Positions 45,831 through 55,009 of a stretch of 64,000 nucleotides of DNA are shown piece after piece. Below the pieces are notes generated by a model. The model was not told where the DNA came from and did not search any database. It saw only the letters and a program-made list of their open reading frames with translations. Every line of letters begins with the position of its first letter. The stretch's first letter is position 1. The stretch is from Cellulomonas flavigena DSM 20109 (GTDB lineage Bacteria > Actinomycetota > Actinomycetes > Actinomycetales > Cellulomonadaceae), in contig NC_014151.1 in the NCBI RefSeq assembly GCF_000092865.1, positions 1,984,001 through 2,048,000 on the forward strand, given 5' to 3'. The translations under genes and the position numbers were made by a program.

Positions 45831-47036
45831 GTGAGCAACCAGACGGAGTGGTGGGCCCCGGTGAAGTCCGACGAGAGCGTGACCGACCTGTTCGGCGGTG
45901 AGCGCGTCGCGGCGGCGCCGGGTGCGCCCGAACCGCGACGACGGTCCCGCTCGTCGGGCCGCAAGCGTGAGGAGCGGATGCGCAAGCAGCGCCGCCGCCG
46001 GTCGGTCTCCGTGCTCGTCGTCGCGCTCGTGCTCGTCGCCGGCGCCGGATACGTCGTCTTCTCGCTGCTGGGAGGCCAGCTGTTCGCCGGGTCCGGCCAG
46101 GAGCGCGTGACCGACTACCCCGGTGCCGGGCGCCCCGGGGCGCCCACGATCGTCATCAACGCCGGTGACACCGGCGCAGCGATCGCTGCGACGTTGTACG
46201 ACGCCGGCATCGTCGCGTCCGAGGCGGCGTTCCGCGAGGCGTTCGACGCCAACCCCGACGCGGCCGGTATCCAGCCGGGGACCTACCAGCTCAACCTCGA
46301 GATGAACGCCGAGCGTGCGGTGCTGGCGCTGCTCGACCCGAAGAGCCGCAAGTCCATGAAGCTCACGATCCCCGAGGGCTGGACGGCCGACGAGATCTTC
46401 GCGCGCATCAACGAGGTGACGCTCGTCCCGGTCGAGGAGCTCAAGGCTGCGGCGTCCGACCCTGCCGCGATCGGACTGCCCGCCGAGGCGGGAGGCAACC
46501 TCGAGGGCTGGCTCTTCCCGACGACCTACCAGGTCGAGCCGAACCCGACGGCGCAGTCCGTGATCGCGCCGATGGTGGCCAAGACCGTCGAGACGCTGAC
46601 GTCGAAGGGCGTCCCCCAGGACCAGTGGCTCGACGTCCTGAAGAAGGCGTCGCTCATCGAGAAGGAAGCGGTCCTCGACAGCGACCGGCCGATGATGGCC
46701 CGCGTCATCGAGAACCGGCTCGCGCAGGGCTGGCCCCTGCAGATCGATGCGACGCTCGTCTACGCCCTCAAGAAGCCCGGCAACGAGCTGACGCAGGCCG
46801 AGCTCGAGGACACGTCGAACCCGTACAACTCCCGCAAGCTCAAGGGGCTCCCCCCGACGCCGATCGCGTCGCCGGGCATCCCCTCGATCGAGGCGGCGCT
46901 GGCACCCGCGGCCGGGGACTGGATGTTCTGGGTGACGGTGAACCTCGAGACCAGCGAGACGAAGTTCGCCACGACCCACGACGAGTTCCTCGAGTACAAG
47001 GCCGAGTACCAGGCGTGGGTGGAGGAGAACCGCTAG
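45831..47036 (+). CDS. mltG: Endolytic peptidoglycan transglycosylase MltG
   Basis: Membrane-anchored YceG/MltG protein (401 aa) that cuts nascent glycan strands. Basic cytoplasmic N-terminus (to about residue 60), one TM (SVSVLVVALVLVAGAGYVVFSLL), LysM-like subdomain, then the catalytic region with KKASLIEKEAV (catalytic Glu) and NPYNSRKLKGLPPTPIASPG. GTG 45831, 7 bp after ruvX. Confidence 0.94.
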   Translation: MSNQTEWWAPVKSDESVTDLFGGERVAAAPGAPEPRRRSRSSGRKREERMRKQRRRRSVSVLVVALVLVAGAGYVVFSLLGGQLFAGSGQERVTDYPGAGRPGAPTIVINAGDTGAAIAATLYDAGIVASEAAFREAFDANPDAAGIQPGTYQLNLEMNAERAVLALLDPKSRKSMKLTIPEGWTADEIFARINEVTLVPVEELKAAASDPAAIGLPAEAGGNLEGWLFPTTYQVEPNPTAQSVIAPMVAKTVETLTSKGVPQDQWLDVLKKASLIEKEAVLDSDRPMMARVIENRLAQGWPLQIDATLVYALKKPGNELTQAELEDTSNPYNSRKLKGLPPTPIASPGIPSIEAALAPAAGDWMFWVTVNLETSETKFATTHDEFLEYKAEYQAWVEENR

Positions 47037-47881
47037 TGGCGGTTCGCCGTGCCGCCGTCCTCGGTCATCCGGTCGCACACTCCCTGTCGCCCGTGCTGCA
47101 CCGCGCAGCGTATGCGGCCCTGGGTCTCGACGAGTCGCGGTACGACGCCGTCGACGTGACCGAGGAGCAGCTGCCGGGGTTCCTCGTCGGGCTCGACGAG
47201 TCGTGGGTGGGGCTCAGCCTCACGATGCCGCTCAAGCAGACCGTGATCCCGCTCCTGGACCACGTCGAGCCCCTCGCCGAGGTGGTCGGTGCGGTGAACA
47301 CCGTGCTGGTCGCGGGCGTCGGCGGTGCGCGTGTGCTGACGGGCGCCAACACCGACGTGCACGGCCTGGTCGCGGCGCTCGGGGAGGGCGGTGCGGGCGG
47401 CGGGCTGCGGTCCGCCGCGGTGATCGGGGCGGGTGCGACCGCGGCGTCCACGCTCGCCGCGCTCGCACAGCTCGGCTGCCCGACGCCCCGGGTCTACGTC
47501 CGCTCGCAGGCACGCGCCGGTGGGCTGCTGCGCGCGGCGCACCGGATGGGCGTGGAGCCGCGGCTGTGCCGGCTCGACGACGCGGCCCGGGAGATCGGTC
47601 GCGTCGACGCGGTCGTCAGCACGCTGCCCGCGCACGCCGCGGACGTCCTCGCTGCGGACCTGCAGGGTGACGTCACCGGTGTCCTGCTCGACGTCTGCTA
47701 CGATCCGCGCCCCACCGCGCTGAGCGCGGCCTGGGCCGCGCACGGCGGCCGCGTCGTCGGCGGCGAACGCATGCTGCTGCACCAGGCGGCGGAGCAGGTG
47801 CGGCTCATGACGGGGCGTGCCGGGCCGCTCGACGCGATGGACCGTGCGCTCGACGCGGTGCTCGCCGCCACACCCGGCTGA
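47036..47881 (+). CDS. aroE: Shikimate dehydrogenase
   Basis: NADP-dependent reduction of 3-dehydroshikimate (281 aa). Shikimate-binding SLSPVLH, catalytic lysine in LTMPLKQTV, GANTDVHG (catalytic Asp) and Rossmann motif VIGAGATAAS are present. The GTG start overlaps the mltG TAG by one base. The remaining shikimate genes aroC-aroK-aroB lie 13 kb downstream beyond the pilus locus. Confidence 0.94.
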   Translation: MAVRRAAVLGHPVAHSLSPVLHRAAYAALGLDESRYDAVDVTEEQLPGFLVGLDESWVGLSLTMPLKQTVIPLLDHVEPLAEVVGAVNTVLVAGVGGARVLTGANTDVHGLVAALGEGGAGGGLRSAAVIGAGATAASTLAALAQLGCPTPRVYVRSQARAGGLLRAAHRMGVEPRLCRLDDAAREIGRVDAVVSTLPAHAADVLAADLQGDVTGVLLDVCYDPRPTALSAAWAAHGGRVVGGERMLLHQAAEQVRLMTGRAGPLDAMDRALDAVLAATPG

Positions 47882-47910
47882 GCCCGCGCGGGGGTCGCGA
47901 TTCCGAGGGG

Positions 47911-47940
47911 GCTTCAGACCGCGCCAGGATGTGCCGATGC
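47911..47940 (+). promoter_or_regulatory. Sigma-28-like promoter of pilB
   Basis: GCTTCAG (47911-47917), 16 bp, CCGATG (47934-47939), preceded by G. It is the most divergent of four identically spaced motifs in the pilus locus. Start codon of pilB is 47 bp further. Confidence 0.55.
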
Positions 47941-47986
47941 CTCCTCGGGTGCTGCTCCATGGTGCCCACGGACGAGGGAGGCACGG

Positions 47987-49660
47987 GTGAAGCAGCTCGG
48001 GGAGATCCTGCTCGACGAGGGGCTCGTCACGGAGGCGCAGCTCCTGGCGGCACTGGACGAACAGACCAGCCTGGGGACGTCGCTCGGGCGGACGCTCGTC
48101 GAGCTCGGCATCCTCACCGAGGCGCAGCTGGTCCGGGCGCTCGCCGCGCAGGTGGGCATGGAGTTCGTCGACCTCGACGAGTACCCGGTGGACCGGACCG
48201 CGGTCGCCCTGGTGCCCGGTGCCCTGTGCCGGCGGCACTCGGTGCTCCCGGTCGGTGTGCGCAACGGTGCGCTCGTGCTCGCCACGCCGGACCCGGGCAA
48301 CGTCGTCGCCGTCGACGACGTCCGCACGATCTCGGGCATGACCGTGATCTCGGTCGTCGCGACGCACGACAACGTCCTGCGAGCCATCGACCGGTACTGC
48401 CGGGCCGACGGCGAGATGGAGGACCTCACCAACGCCTTCGAGGAGTCGCAGGAAGCCGAGGTCGACCTCTCGGCACGCATGGGGGACGTCCTCGACGACG
48501 AGGCGCCGATCGTGCGGTTCGTCAACCTGCTGGTGACGCAGGCGATCACGGACCGCGCGTCGGACATCCACATCGAGCCCAGCGAGCACGACCTGCGCGT
48601 GCGCTACCGCATCGACGGTGTCCTGCACGAGACGCAGCGGGCGCCGAAGAACGTCACCGGCGGCGTCGTCAGCCGCGTGAAGATCATGAGCGACATCGAC
48701 ATCGCGGAGAAGCGCAAGCCGCAGGACGGCCGGATGTCGGTCATGCACAACGGGCGCAAGATCGACCTCCGTGTCGCGACCCTGCCGACGGTGTGGGGCG
48801 AGAAGATCGTCATGCGCATCCTCGACAACTCCACGGCGAGCCTGGACCTGCGTGACCTGTCGTTCCTCGAGCACAACTACGCGACGTACAAGGAGTCGTA
48901 CACCAAGCCGTACGGCATGATCCTCGTCACGGGGCCCACGGGTTCGGGGAAGTCCACGACGCTGTACGCGACGCTCAACGCCGTCTCCAAGCCGGACATC
49001 AACGTCATCACCGTCGAGGACCCGGTCGAGTACCGGCTCGCGGGCATCAACCAGGTGCAGGTGAACCCCAAGGCGGGTCTGACGTTCGCCGCGGCCCTGC
49101 GCTCGATCCTGCGTTCGGACCCCGACGTCGTGCTCCTCGGTGAGATCCGCGACCACGAGACCGCGCAGATCGCGGTCGAGGCCGCCCTCACCGGGCACCT
49201 CGTGCTCTCGACGCTGCACACGAACGACGCGCCCTCGGCGGTGACCCGCCTGACGGAGATGGGTATCGAGCCCTTCCTCGTGGGTTCGGCGCTCGACTGC
49301 GTGGTCGCGCAGCGGCTCGCGCGACGGCTCTGCCCGAAGTGCAAGGAGGCGTACCGCCCGACCCCGCGGGAGCTGGAGGCCGCGCGCTTCCCGTGGGTCG
49401 AGGGCGAGCAGCTCCCCGAGTTCTTCCGTCCGGCGGGGTGCGCGGCGTGCTCGCGCACCGGGTACAAGGGGCGCCTCGCGCTGCACGAGGTGATGCGGGT
49501 CACCGAGGACATCGAGCGTCACGCCGTCGCTCACTCGTCGTCGGCCGACATCGGGGCGACCGCGGTCAAGCAGGGGATGATCACGCTGCGCGACGACGGG
49601 TGGCAGAAGGTGGCGTCCGGCCTGACGTCGATCGAGGAGATCCTGCGCGTCGTGGCGTGA
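47987..49660 (+). CDS. pilB: Type IV pilus assembly ATPase PilB
   Basis: Hexameric GspE/PilB ATPase (557 aa) that powers pilus extension. N-terminal GspE-N domain (MKQLGEILLDEGLVTEAQLL), then RVSDIHIEP-type segment RASDIHIEPSEHDLRVRYRI, Walker A GPTGSGKST (316-324), Asp box, Walker B region VVLLGEIRDHETA, and a tetracysteine zinc site (CPKC ... CAAC). GTG start with GAGGGAGG upstream. First gene of the locus. Confidence 0.95.
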   Translation: MKQLGEILLDEGLVTEAQLLAALDEQTSLGTSLGRTLVELGILTEAQLVRALAAQVGMEFVDLDEYPVDRTAVALVPGALCRRHSVLPVGVRNGALVLATPDPGNVVAVDDVRTISGMTVISVVATHDNVLRAIDRYCRADGEMEDLTNAFEESQEAEVDLSARMGDVLDDEAPIVRFVNLLVTQAITDRASDIHIEPSEHDLRVRYRIDGVLHETQRAPKNVTGGVVSRVKIMSDIDIAEKRKPQDGRMSVMHNGRKIDLRVATLPTVWGEKIVMRILDNSTASLDLRDLSFLEHNYATYKESYTKPYGMILVTGPTGSGKSTTLYATLNAVSKPDINVITVEDPVEYRLAGINQVQVNPKAGLTFAAALRSILRSDPDVVLLGEIRDHETAQIAVEAALTGHLVLSTLHTNDAPSAVTRLTEMGIEPFLVGSALDCVVAQRLARRLCPKCKEAYRPTPRELEAARFPWVEGEQLPEFFRPAGCAACSRTGYKGRLALHEVMRVTEDIERHAVAHSSSADIGATAVKQGMITLRDDGWQKVASGLTSIEEILRVVA

Positions 49661-49677
49661 GCCCGTGCCGGCCGCCG

Positions 49678-49706
49678 CTCAAGTCGCGCGGCGCCCGTTC
49701 CGATGA
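49678..49706 (+). promoter_or_regulatory. Sigma-28-like promoter of pilT-pilC
   Basis: GCTCAAG (49677-49683), 16 bp, CCGATG (49700-49705). Same spacing as at pilA and pilM. It lies 17 bp after the pilB stop and leaves a leader of about 80 nt to the pilT GTG. Confidence 0.65.
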
Positions 49707-49790
49707 CACCAGGGGGCGCCCTCGGGTGGCCTCTGAGCGCGGCCGTCCCGACGACACCGCGGAGCAGCACGGACGCATGTGGAGGACGAC

Positions 49791-51278
49791 GTGACCGACG
49801 CCTACCCGGGGCCCACGAGCGGCGCGACGCGTCCGCTGCCCCCGTACCGCCCGGCCGGACCGCAGGCGGGGCCCGGCGGAGCACCGATGTTCAGCCCGGT
49901 GCCCTCGCAGAGCACCGCCGGCGCGCCGCCGGCGCCGCCACCCGCTCATGGCCCCGCAGTGCCCGGTCACGCCGCTCCTGCGCGCCACGCGCCGCCGCCC
50001 TCCGCACCGCCGAGGACGCCTGCAGGTGCCGTCCCGCCGCCGGCCCACGTGCCGGCGCAGCAACCGCCGCAGCCGCCGGCCGCGCGTCCGGCGGACGCCG
50101 CTCCCCGCCGCGCGCTGGGTCAGGAGTCCCAGGCGGGCGACATGCCGATCGACGAGGTCCTGCGGGAGATGGTGCGCCTCGGGGCGTCCGACGCGCACTT
50201 CACGACGGGCTCGCCGCCGATGGTGCGGCTCTCGGGCGCGCTGCAGCCCCTCGAGCAGTTCGGGCCGGTGATGCCCGACGGCCTGCGGCGCTCGCTCTAC
50301 GCGATCCTCACGCAGAAGCAGCGGGAGCGGTACGAGGAGGAGCTCGAGCTCGACGTCTCCTACGCGGTGCGGGGTCTGGCCCGGTTCCGCGTCAACGTCT
50401 ACCAGCAGCGGGAGTCGATCGGCGCGGCGTTCCGCGTGATCCCGTACGAGATCAAGCCGCTCGAGGAGCTCGGGGTGCCGGCCGTCGTGGGCACCTTCGC
50501 GGGGCTCCCGCGCGGGCTCGTCCTGGTGACGGGTCCGACCGGGTCGGGCAAGTCGACGACGCTCGCCTCGATCATCGACCTCGCGAACCGCACGCGTCAG
50601 GACCACATCATGACGGTGGAGGACCCGATCGAGTTCCTCCACCGCCACAAGAAGTCGCTGGTCAACCAGCGCGAGGTCGGTGCGGACACCCACTCGTTCG
50701 CGAACGCGCTCAAGCACGTCCTGCGCCAGGACCCCGACATCATCCTGGTCGGGGAGATGCGTGACCTGGAGACCATCAGCGTCGCGCTCACGGCGGCCGA
50801 GACGGGTCACCTGGTCTTCGCCACCCTGCACACGCAGGACGCCGCCCAGACGATCGACCGCGTCATCGACGTCTTCCCGTCGCACCAGCAGGCCCAGGTC
50901 CGTACGCAGCTGGCCGGCGCGATCCAGGCGGTCGTCTGCCAGACGCTGTGCAAGCGCGCGGACGGGCCGGGACGCGCCGTGGCGACCGAGGTGCTGGTGG
51001 CGACCCCCGCCATCCGCAACCTCATCCGCGAGGGCAAGACGCACCAGATCTACTCCTCCATGCAGGCCGGCGCGAAGCAGGGGATGCACACGATGGACCA
51101 GCACCTGGCGGACCTGGTGAAGCAGGGCAAGATCACCTACGAGGTGGGGCTCGAGAAGTCCCATCACGCCGAGGACTACAACCGGTTGACCGGGAGGTTC
51201 TCGGGGGCGTCGCAGGGCGCGGCCGGCATGGGTGACGAGGTCACGATGGGCTCCGGCTCGTACGGGCAGGCGTTCTGA
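49791..51278 (+). CDS. pilT: Pilus retraction ATPase PilT
   Basis: Retraction motor (495 aa). PilT domain from about residue 118 (MPIDEVLREMVRLGASDAHFTTGSPP), Walker A GPTGSGKST (248-256), VGEMRDLET (Walker B), HTQDAAQTIDRVIDVFP and the PilT-specific AIRNLIREGKTHQI. About 115 N-terminal residues are a Pro/Ala/Gly-rich disordered extension not found in typical PilT (about 350 aa). GTG 49791 chosen because GGAGG stands 5 bp upstream. Overlaps pilC by one base. Confidence 0.93.
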   Translation: MTDAYPGPTSGATRPLPPYRPAGPQAGPGGAPMFSPVPSQSTAGAPPAPPPAHGPAVPGHAAPARHAPPPSAPPRTPAGAVPPPAHVPAQQPPQPPAARPADAAPRRALGQESQAGDMPIDEVLREMVRLGASDAHFTTGSPPMVRLSGALQPLEQFGPVMPDGLRRSLYAILTQKQRERYEEELELDVSYAVRGLARFRVNVYQQRESIGAAFRVIPYEIKPLEELGVPAVVGTFAGLPRGLVLVTGPTGSGKSTTLASIIDLANRTRQDHIMTVEDPIEFLHRHKKSLVNQREVGADTHSFANALKHVLRQDPDIILVGEMRDLETISVALTAAETGHLVFATLHTQDAAQTIDRVIDVFPSHQQAQVRTQLAGAIQAVVCQTLCKRADGPGRAVATEVLVATPAIRNLIREGKTHQIYSSMQAGAKQGMHTMDQHLADLVKQGKITYEVGLEKSHHAEDYNRLTGRFSGASQGAAGMGDEVTMGSGSYGQAF

Positions 51279-52507
51279 TGGCCGCCGGGACGAAGACCTT
51301 CGAGTACGCGGTCCGTGACCGGTCGGGGAAGATCGTCAAGGGCCGCGTCGAGGCGAACAACCAGGCCGCCGTCGCCAACCGGCTGCGCGAGATGGGCCTT
51401 GCGGCCGTCTCGATCTCGGAGGTCTCCACGAGCGGCCTGCAGACCGAGTTCACGATCCCCGGGCTGTCCAACAGGATCTCCCTGAAGGACATCGCCATCA
51501 TGTCGCGCCAGCTGGCGACCATGATCGACTCCGGCCTGTCCCTGCTGCGCGCGCTGGCGATCCTCGTCGAGCAGACCGAGTCCAAGCCGCTCGCGAAGAT
51601 CCTGTCGCAGGTCCGCAACGACGTCGAGGTCGGGACCGCGTTCTCGACGGCGCTGGGCAAGCACCCGGAGACGTTCCCGCCGCTGATGGTCAACATGGTG
51701 CGCGCCGGCGAGGTCGGCGGCTTCCTCGACCAGACGCTCGTGTCCATCGCCGACAACTTCGAGACCGAGGTCCGGCTGCGGGCCAAGATCAAGTCCGCGA
51801 TGGCCTACCCCGTCATCGTCCTGGTGATCGCCGTCCTGGCCGTGGTGGGCATGCTGCTGTTCATCGTGCCGGTCTTCGCCGAGATGTTCGCCGGGCTCGG
51901 CGGCGAGCTGCCGGGGCCGACCAAGTTCCTCATGTTCCTGTCGGGCATGCTGAAGTGGACGATCGGTCCCACGGTCGTCCTGCTGGTGCTGGCGGGCGTG
52001 TGGTGGGGCAAGCACAAGAACGACAGGGCCCTGCGCGAGCGGATCGACCCGCTGAAGCTCAAGGTGCCGGTCTTCGGGCCGCTGTTCCGCAAGATCGCGG
52101 TGTCCCGGTTCACGCGCAACTTCGGGACGATGATCCACGCGGGCGTCCCGCTGCTCCAGGCCCTGGAGATCGTCGGCGAGGCCAGCGGGAACATCGTCAT
52201 CGAACGCGCGGCCAAGGCCGTGCAGGAGTCCGTGCGGCGCGGTGAGTCGCTGGCGGGGCCGCTGTCGCAGCACCCGGTCTTCCCGCCGATGGTCGTGCAG
52301 ATGATGGCGGTCGGTGAGGACACCGGCGCGCTGGACACCATGCTCGGGAAGGTCGCCGACTTCTACGACCAGGAGGTCGAGGCGATGACCGAGCAGCTCA
52401 CGAGCCTCATCGAGCCGCTCATGATCGTCGTCATCGGCGCGATCGTCGGCTTCATGGTGATCTCCATGTACATGCCGATCTTCGGCGTCTTCGACCTCAT
52501 CCAGTAG
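51278..52507 (+). CDS. pilC: Type IV pilus platform protein PilC
   Basis: Inner-membrane platform (409 aa) with two GspF domains (around 70-195 and 270-395), each ending in hydrophobic helices: AMAYPVIVLVIAVLAVVGMLLFIVPVF and LIEPLMIVVIGAIVGFMVISMYMPIF. FTRNFGTMIHAGVPLLQALEIV is the conserved second-domain motif. ATG overlaps the pilT stop (TGATG). Confidence 0.95.
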   Translation: MAAGTKTFEYAVRDRSGKIVKGRVEANNQAAVANRLREMGLAAVSISEVSTSGLQTEFTIPGLSNRISLKDIAIMSRQLATMIDSGLSLLRALAILVEQTESKPLAKILSQVRNDVEVGTAFSTALGKHPETFPPLMVNMVRAGEVGGFLDQTLVSIADNFETEVRLRAKIKSAMAYPVIVLVIAVLAVVGMLLFIVPVFAEMFAGLGGELPGPTKFLMFLSGMLKWTIGPTVVLLVLAGVWWGKHKNDRALRERIDPLKLKVPVFGPLFRKIAVSRFTRNFGTMIHAGVPLLQALEIVGEASGNIVIERAAKAVQESVRRGESLAGPLSQHPVFPPMVVQMMAVGEDTGALDTMLGKVADFYDQEVEAMTEQLTSLIEPLMIVVIGAIVGFMVISMYMPIFGVFDLIQ

Positions 52508-52553
52508 GAGTTGCTCCGGCCGGGTGAATCGCGCGGCGGACCGGGGCCGTCCG

Positions 52554-52582
52554 CTCAAGGCCACGCGCCGCACCGCCGATGT
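52554..52582 (+). promoter_or_regulatory. Sigma-28-like promoter of pilA
   Basis: GCTCAAG (52553-52559), 16 bp, CCGATG (52576-52581) preceded by G, giving a GCCGATG -10. About 98 bp upstream of the pilin ATG, so the mRNA has a long leader. Confidence 0.65.
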
Positions 52583-52600
52583 CACGGATGCAGTGATGAA

Positions 52601-52631
52601 CCGGCGTCCAGGTGCGCGAGCACCTCGCCGG
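52601..52631 (+). other. GNRA-capped hairpin in pilA leader
   Basis: CCGGCG-tcc-AGGTGC-GCGA-GCACCT-CGCCGG: two perfect 6-bp stems, a 3-nt bulge and a GCGA tetraloop, between the promoter and the pilin start. It could stabilise the abundant pilin mRNA or be part of a regulatory RNA. Confidence 0.6.
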
Positions 52632-52678
52632 CTGAGATCGACATTCCGACCGTTCACGCGTCCTCAGGAGCAACCACC

Positions 52679-53134
52679 ATGATCGCTCGTATCCGCAAGT
52701 CCATCGACGAGAAGGACCGGGGCTTCACCCTGATCGAGCTCCTCGTCGTCATGATCATCATCGGCATCCTCGCCGCGATCGCCATCCCGGTCTTCCTCAA
52801 CCAGCGGAAGAAGGCGGCGGAGACGTCGGCCAAGTCCGACGCGACCAACATCTCCAAGGACATCGCGGCCGCGTTCGTCGACAACCCGAACGCCGCCCTG
52901 GACCTGTCGATCGCGAACGGCGCCAACGCGACCGGCACGGCGACCATCACGGCGACGATCACGATGGGCACCGAGACGACCTCCGTGAAGGTCGGCCCGG
53001 GCAACACGGTCACGCTCGCGCCCGCGACCGGTGCGACCTCGACCACCTACTGCGTCACGGTGACGCCCGCGGAGGCGGGTGCCTCGGCGTGGAGCGCCGG
53101 CGGCAACGGCATCAAGAAGGGCACCACCTGCTGA
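52679..53134 (+). CDS. pilA: Type IV major pilin
   Basis: Prepilin of 151 aa with leader peptide MIARIRKSIDEKDRG cut before F16 and the class III hydrophobic helix FTLIELLVVMIIIGILAAIAIP; Glu5 of the mature protein is present. The small C-terminal domain is Ala/Thr-rich and ends with a cysteine that can pair with the one in TTYCVTV, giving the usual D-loop. ATG with CAGGAG upstream. Followed by a terminator, so it can be expressed far above the genes downstream. Confidence 0.93.
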   Translation: MIARIRKSIDEKDRGFTLIELLVVMIIIGILAAIAIPVFLNQRKKAAETSAKSDATNISKDIAAAFVDNPNAALDLSIANGANATGTATITATITMGTETTSVKVGPGNTVTLAPATGATSTTYCVTVTPAEAGASAWSAGGNGIKKGTTC

Positions 53135-53154
53135 CCAGGTAGCCCGAGCTGGAC

Positions 53155-53186
53155 GGCGGGGGGTGCGCTTGACCGCGCCCCCCGCC
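53155..53186 (+). terminator. Terminator after pilA
   Basis: 9-bp stem GGCGGGGGG / CCCCCCGCC with 14-nt loop, 21 bp after the pilin stop. Likely limits read-through into the minor-pilin genes. Confidence 0.7.
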
Positions 53187-53230
53187 GTTCGCGCTCCGCC
53201 CGCACGTCCCGTCCCTCGAAAGGTGGCCCG

Positions 53231-55009
53231 GTGGAGAGCCAGGAACGACCGCGTGACGACGCAGGCTTCACGCTCGTCGAGGTCATCATCGCGATGGTCA
53301 TCACCGTCGTCGTCATGATGACCCTCGCGGTGACCGTCGTCGGCGCGCTCACCACCGTGGCCCAGGCCCGGCAGCGCCAGACGGCGACGGCCCTGGCCAC
53401 GCAGGAGCTCGAGCGGCTGCGCGCCCAGCCGTACGACCGTGTCACGCAGCAGGACCCGGCCTACCCGGCCGTGACCGCCGCGTACGTCACCACCACCGCC
53501 GGCGTCGTGACGTTCGCGCCCCCGGCGCGGCTGCTCAGCGGCCCCGGGGAGCCGCTCGTGGTCAACGCGGTCTCCGGCAAGGCCGTGAACCAGGTGGTCG
53601 ACGGCATCACCTACACGGTCCAGACGTATGTCACGCGCCCGGCCCCCACGGCGTCGGGCTCCCAGCCCTTCAACCTCACGGTCGTCGTGAAGTGGACGAG
53701 CACCGTGCGGCCCGACGGGCGTGAGGTCGTGCAGCGCTCGACCACGTTCTCGCCCGCCGGCTGCCTGTCGACCGCGACGAGCCCCTTCGCCGCCCCCTGC
53801 CAGTCGTACTACACGATCCGCGCGGGGGAGTCCCTCGCCGGCCTGACGGTCAGCAGCGACGCCGGGCCCGATCAGCTCATCGCCGGCATGGACGCGCCCC
53901 AGCTGCGGCTCGACCTGACCCGGTCCTCCGCGAGCATCCTCGCCGAGCAGACCGTGAGCGGCACCTCCGCCGCGGAGACGTCGGGCGCCTCCAAGGCCTC
54001 GGCGACGACGACCGGGGGCGAGGCCGCGGGGGCCGCCGTCGACTCCGACCCGTCCTCGACGCCGCAGCAGTCGGTCTCCACCGCCACCGCCGGCAAGACC
54101 GCCTCGACACTCGCGGCCAGCGGCCCGGGCGGTGTGCTCGCGGTGCGGCCGTCGACCGCCGACTCCGGCGGCGCCCGCGCCGCGGTCGCGGCACCCTCGT
54201 CGATCTGCACCGGTGCTGCCGGCTCCGGGCTGGTCACGGGCGCGGCGGGCGCGGAGCGGCCGTGCGCGTCCTCCAACATCCAGGCGTCGGGCGGCGCGTC
54301 CGTCCTCACCTACACCTCACCGTCCGGCACAGCCGTGGAGCTGGCCTCGTTCGCGGCCGCCGGGACGTCGTCGCGTTCGGTCGCCGGGATCCTCGGGTCC
54401 GCGAACTCGGGCGTGTGCGCGTCGGGGTCGCCCGTGAACTGCGGGCACGCCGGCACCGCCCGGACACTGGGCGCGTCGATCGTCGGCGGGGCCGCCGTGA
54501 GCGCCGCACCGGCGGGCTTCACCGCGAGCCGCGGGCTGTTCTCCCTGTCCGGCCTCACCGAGTCGGCGCGTGCCGAGGAAGGGCCGTCGGCCCAGACGCC
54601 GTCGTACACGCGTGCCGGGACCCTGTGGGTCTGGGACGGGACCGGATACCAGACGGTGAACCTCGCGACGTTCGCGACGCCCGCGACGGGCGTCACACCG
54701 GTCGCACAGTCGTGGCAGATCCCCCCGACGGCCGTCACCTACGCCGGCGGCGTGACCCTCACGTACGAGGGCACGGTGACCGTGCAGCGGCCGCGCGTCG
54801 AGCGGTTCCCGGTCGTCCGCACGGGGAACGTCGCCGTGGACTGCAAGGCGGACGCCTGCACCACGTCGGTCGACGCGTCCGCGGCGGTCACCGCCAACGT
54901 CACCGTCGTGGTCACCGGTGCCACCGGCGAGCTCACGAGGTTCGCCCTCGCGGCGAACCTCGGCGGTCTCACCGCCGACTCCTCCTTCAAGGCGGCCGCC
55001 AATGCCTGA
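53231..55009 (+). CDS. Large prepilin-like protein (PilV position)
   Basis: A 592-residue protein with a type IV prepilin N-terminus: short leader ending DDAG, then FTLVEVIIAMVITVVVMMTLAVTVVGAL with Glu5. The first 180 residues resemble PilV-type minor pilins. Beyond residue about 225 is a long Ser/Ala/Thr/Gly-rich stretch, then beta-rich segments ending ADSSFKAAANA. This is about three times the size of usual minor pilins, and I recognise no domain in the C-terminal part. It may be a tip adhesin; inference. GTG start with AAAGGTGG upstream; overlaps the next gene by 8 bp. Confidence 0.8.
   Translation: MESQERPRDDAGFTLVEVIIAMVITVVVMMTLAVTVVGALTTVAQARQRQTATALATQELERLRAQPYDRVTQQDPAYPAVTAAYVTTTAGVVTFAPPARLLSGPGEPLVVNAVSGKAVNQVVDGITYTVQTYVTRPAPTASGSQPFNLTVVVKWTSTVRPDGREVVQRSTTFSPAGCLSTATSPFAAPCQSYYTIRAGESLAGLTVSSDAGPDQLIAGMDAPQLRLDLTRSSASILAEQTVSGTSAAETSGASKASATTTGGEAAGAAVDSDPSSTPQQSVSTATAGKTASTLAASGPGGVLAVRPSTADSGGARAAVAAPSSICTGAAGSGLVTGAAGAERPCASSNIQASGGASVLTYTSPSGTAVELASFAAAGTSSRSVAGILGSANSGVCASGSPVNCGHAGTARTLGASIVGGAAVSAAPAGFTASRGLFSLSGLTESARAEEGPSAQTPSYTRAGTLWVWDGTGYQTVNLATFATPATGVTPVAQSWQIPPTAVTYAGGVTLTYEGTVTVQRPRVERFPVVRTGNVAVDCKADACTTSVDASAAVTANVTVVVTGATGELTRFALAANLGGLTADSSFKAAANA

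Noticed and set aside
42036..47078. 1680-codon minus-strand frame
   Set aside because: Antisense shadow of alaS, ruvX and mltG; no start signals or recognisable domains.
52588..52678. CTGAGA in the pilA leader as a TPP riboswitch
   Set aside because: Only one short motif matches; the second conserved half of the thi-box is missing.
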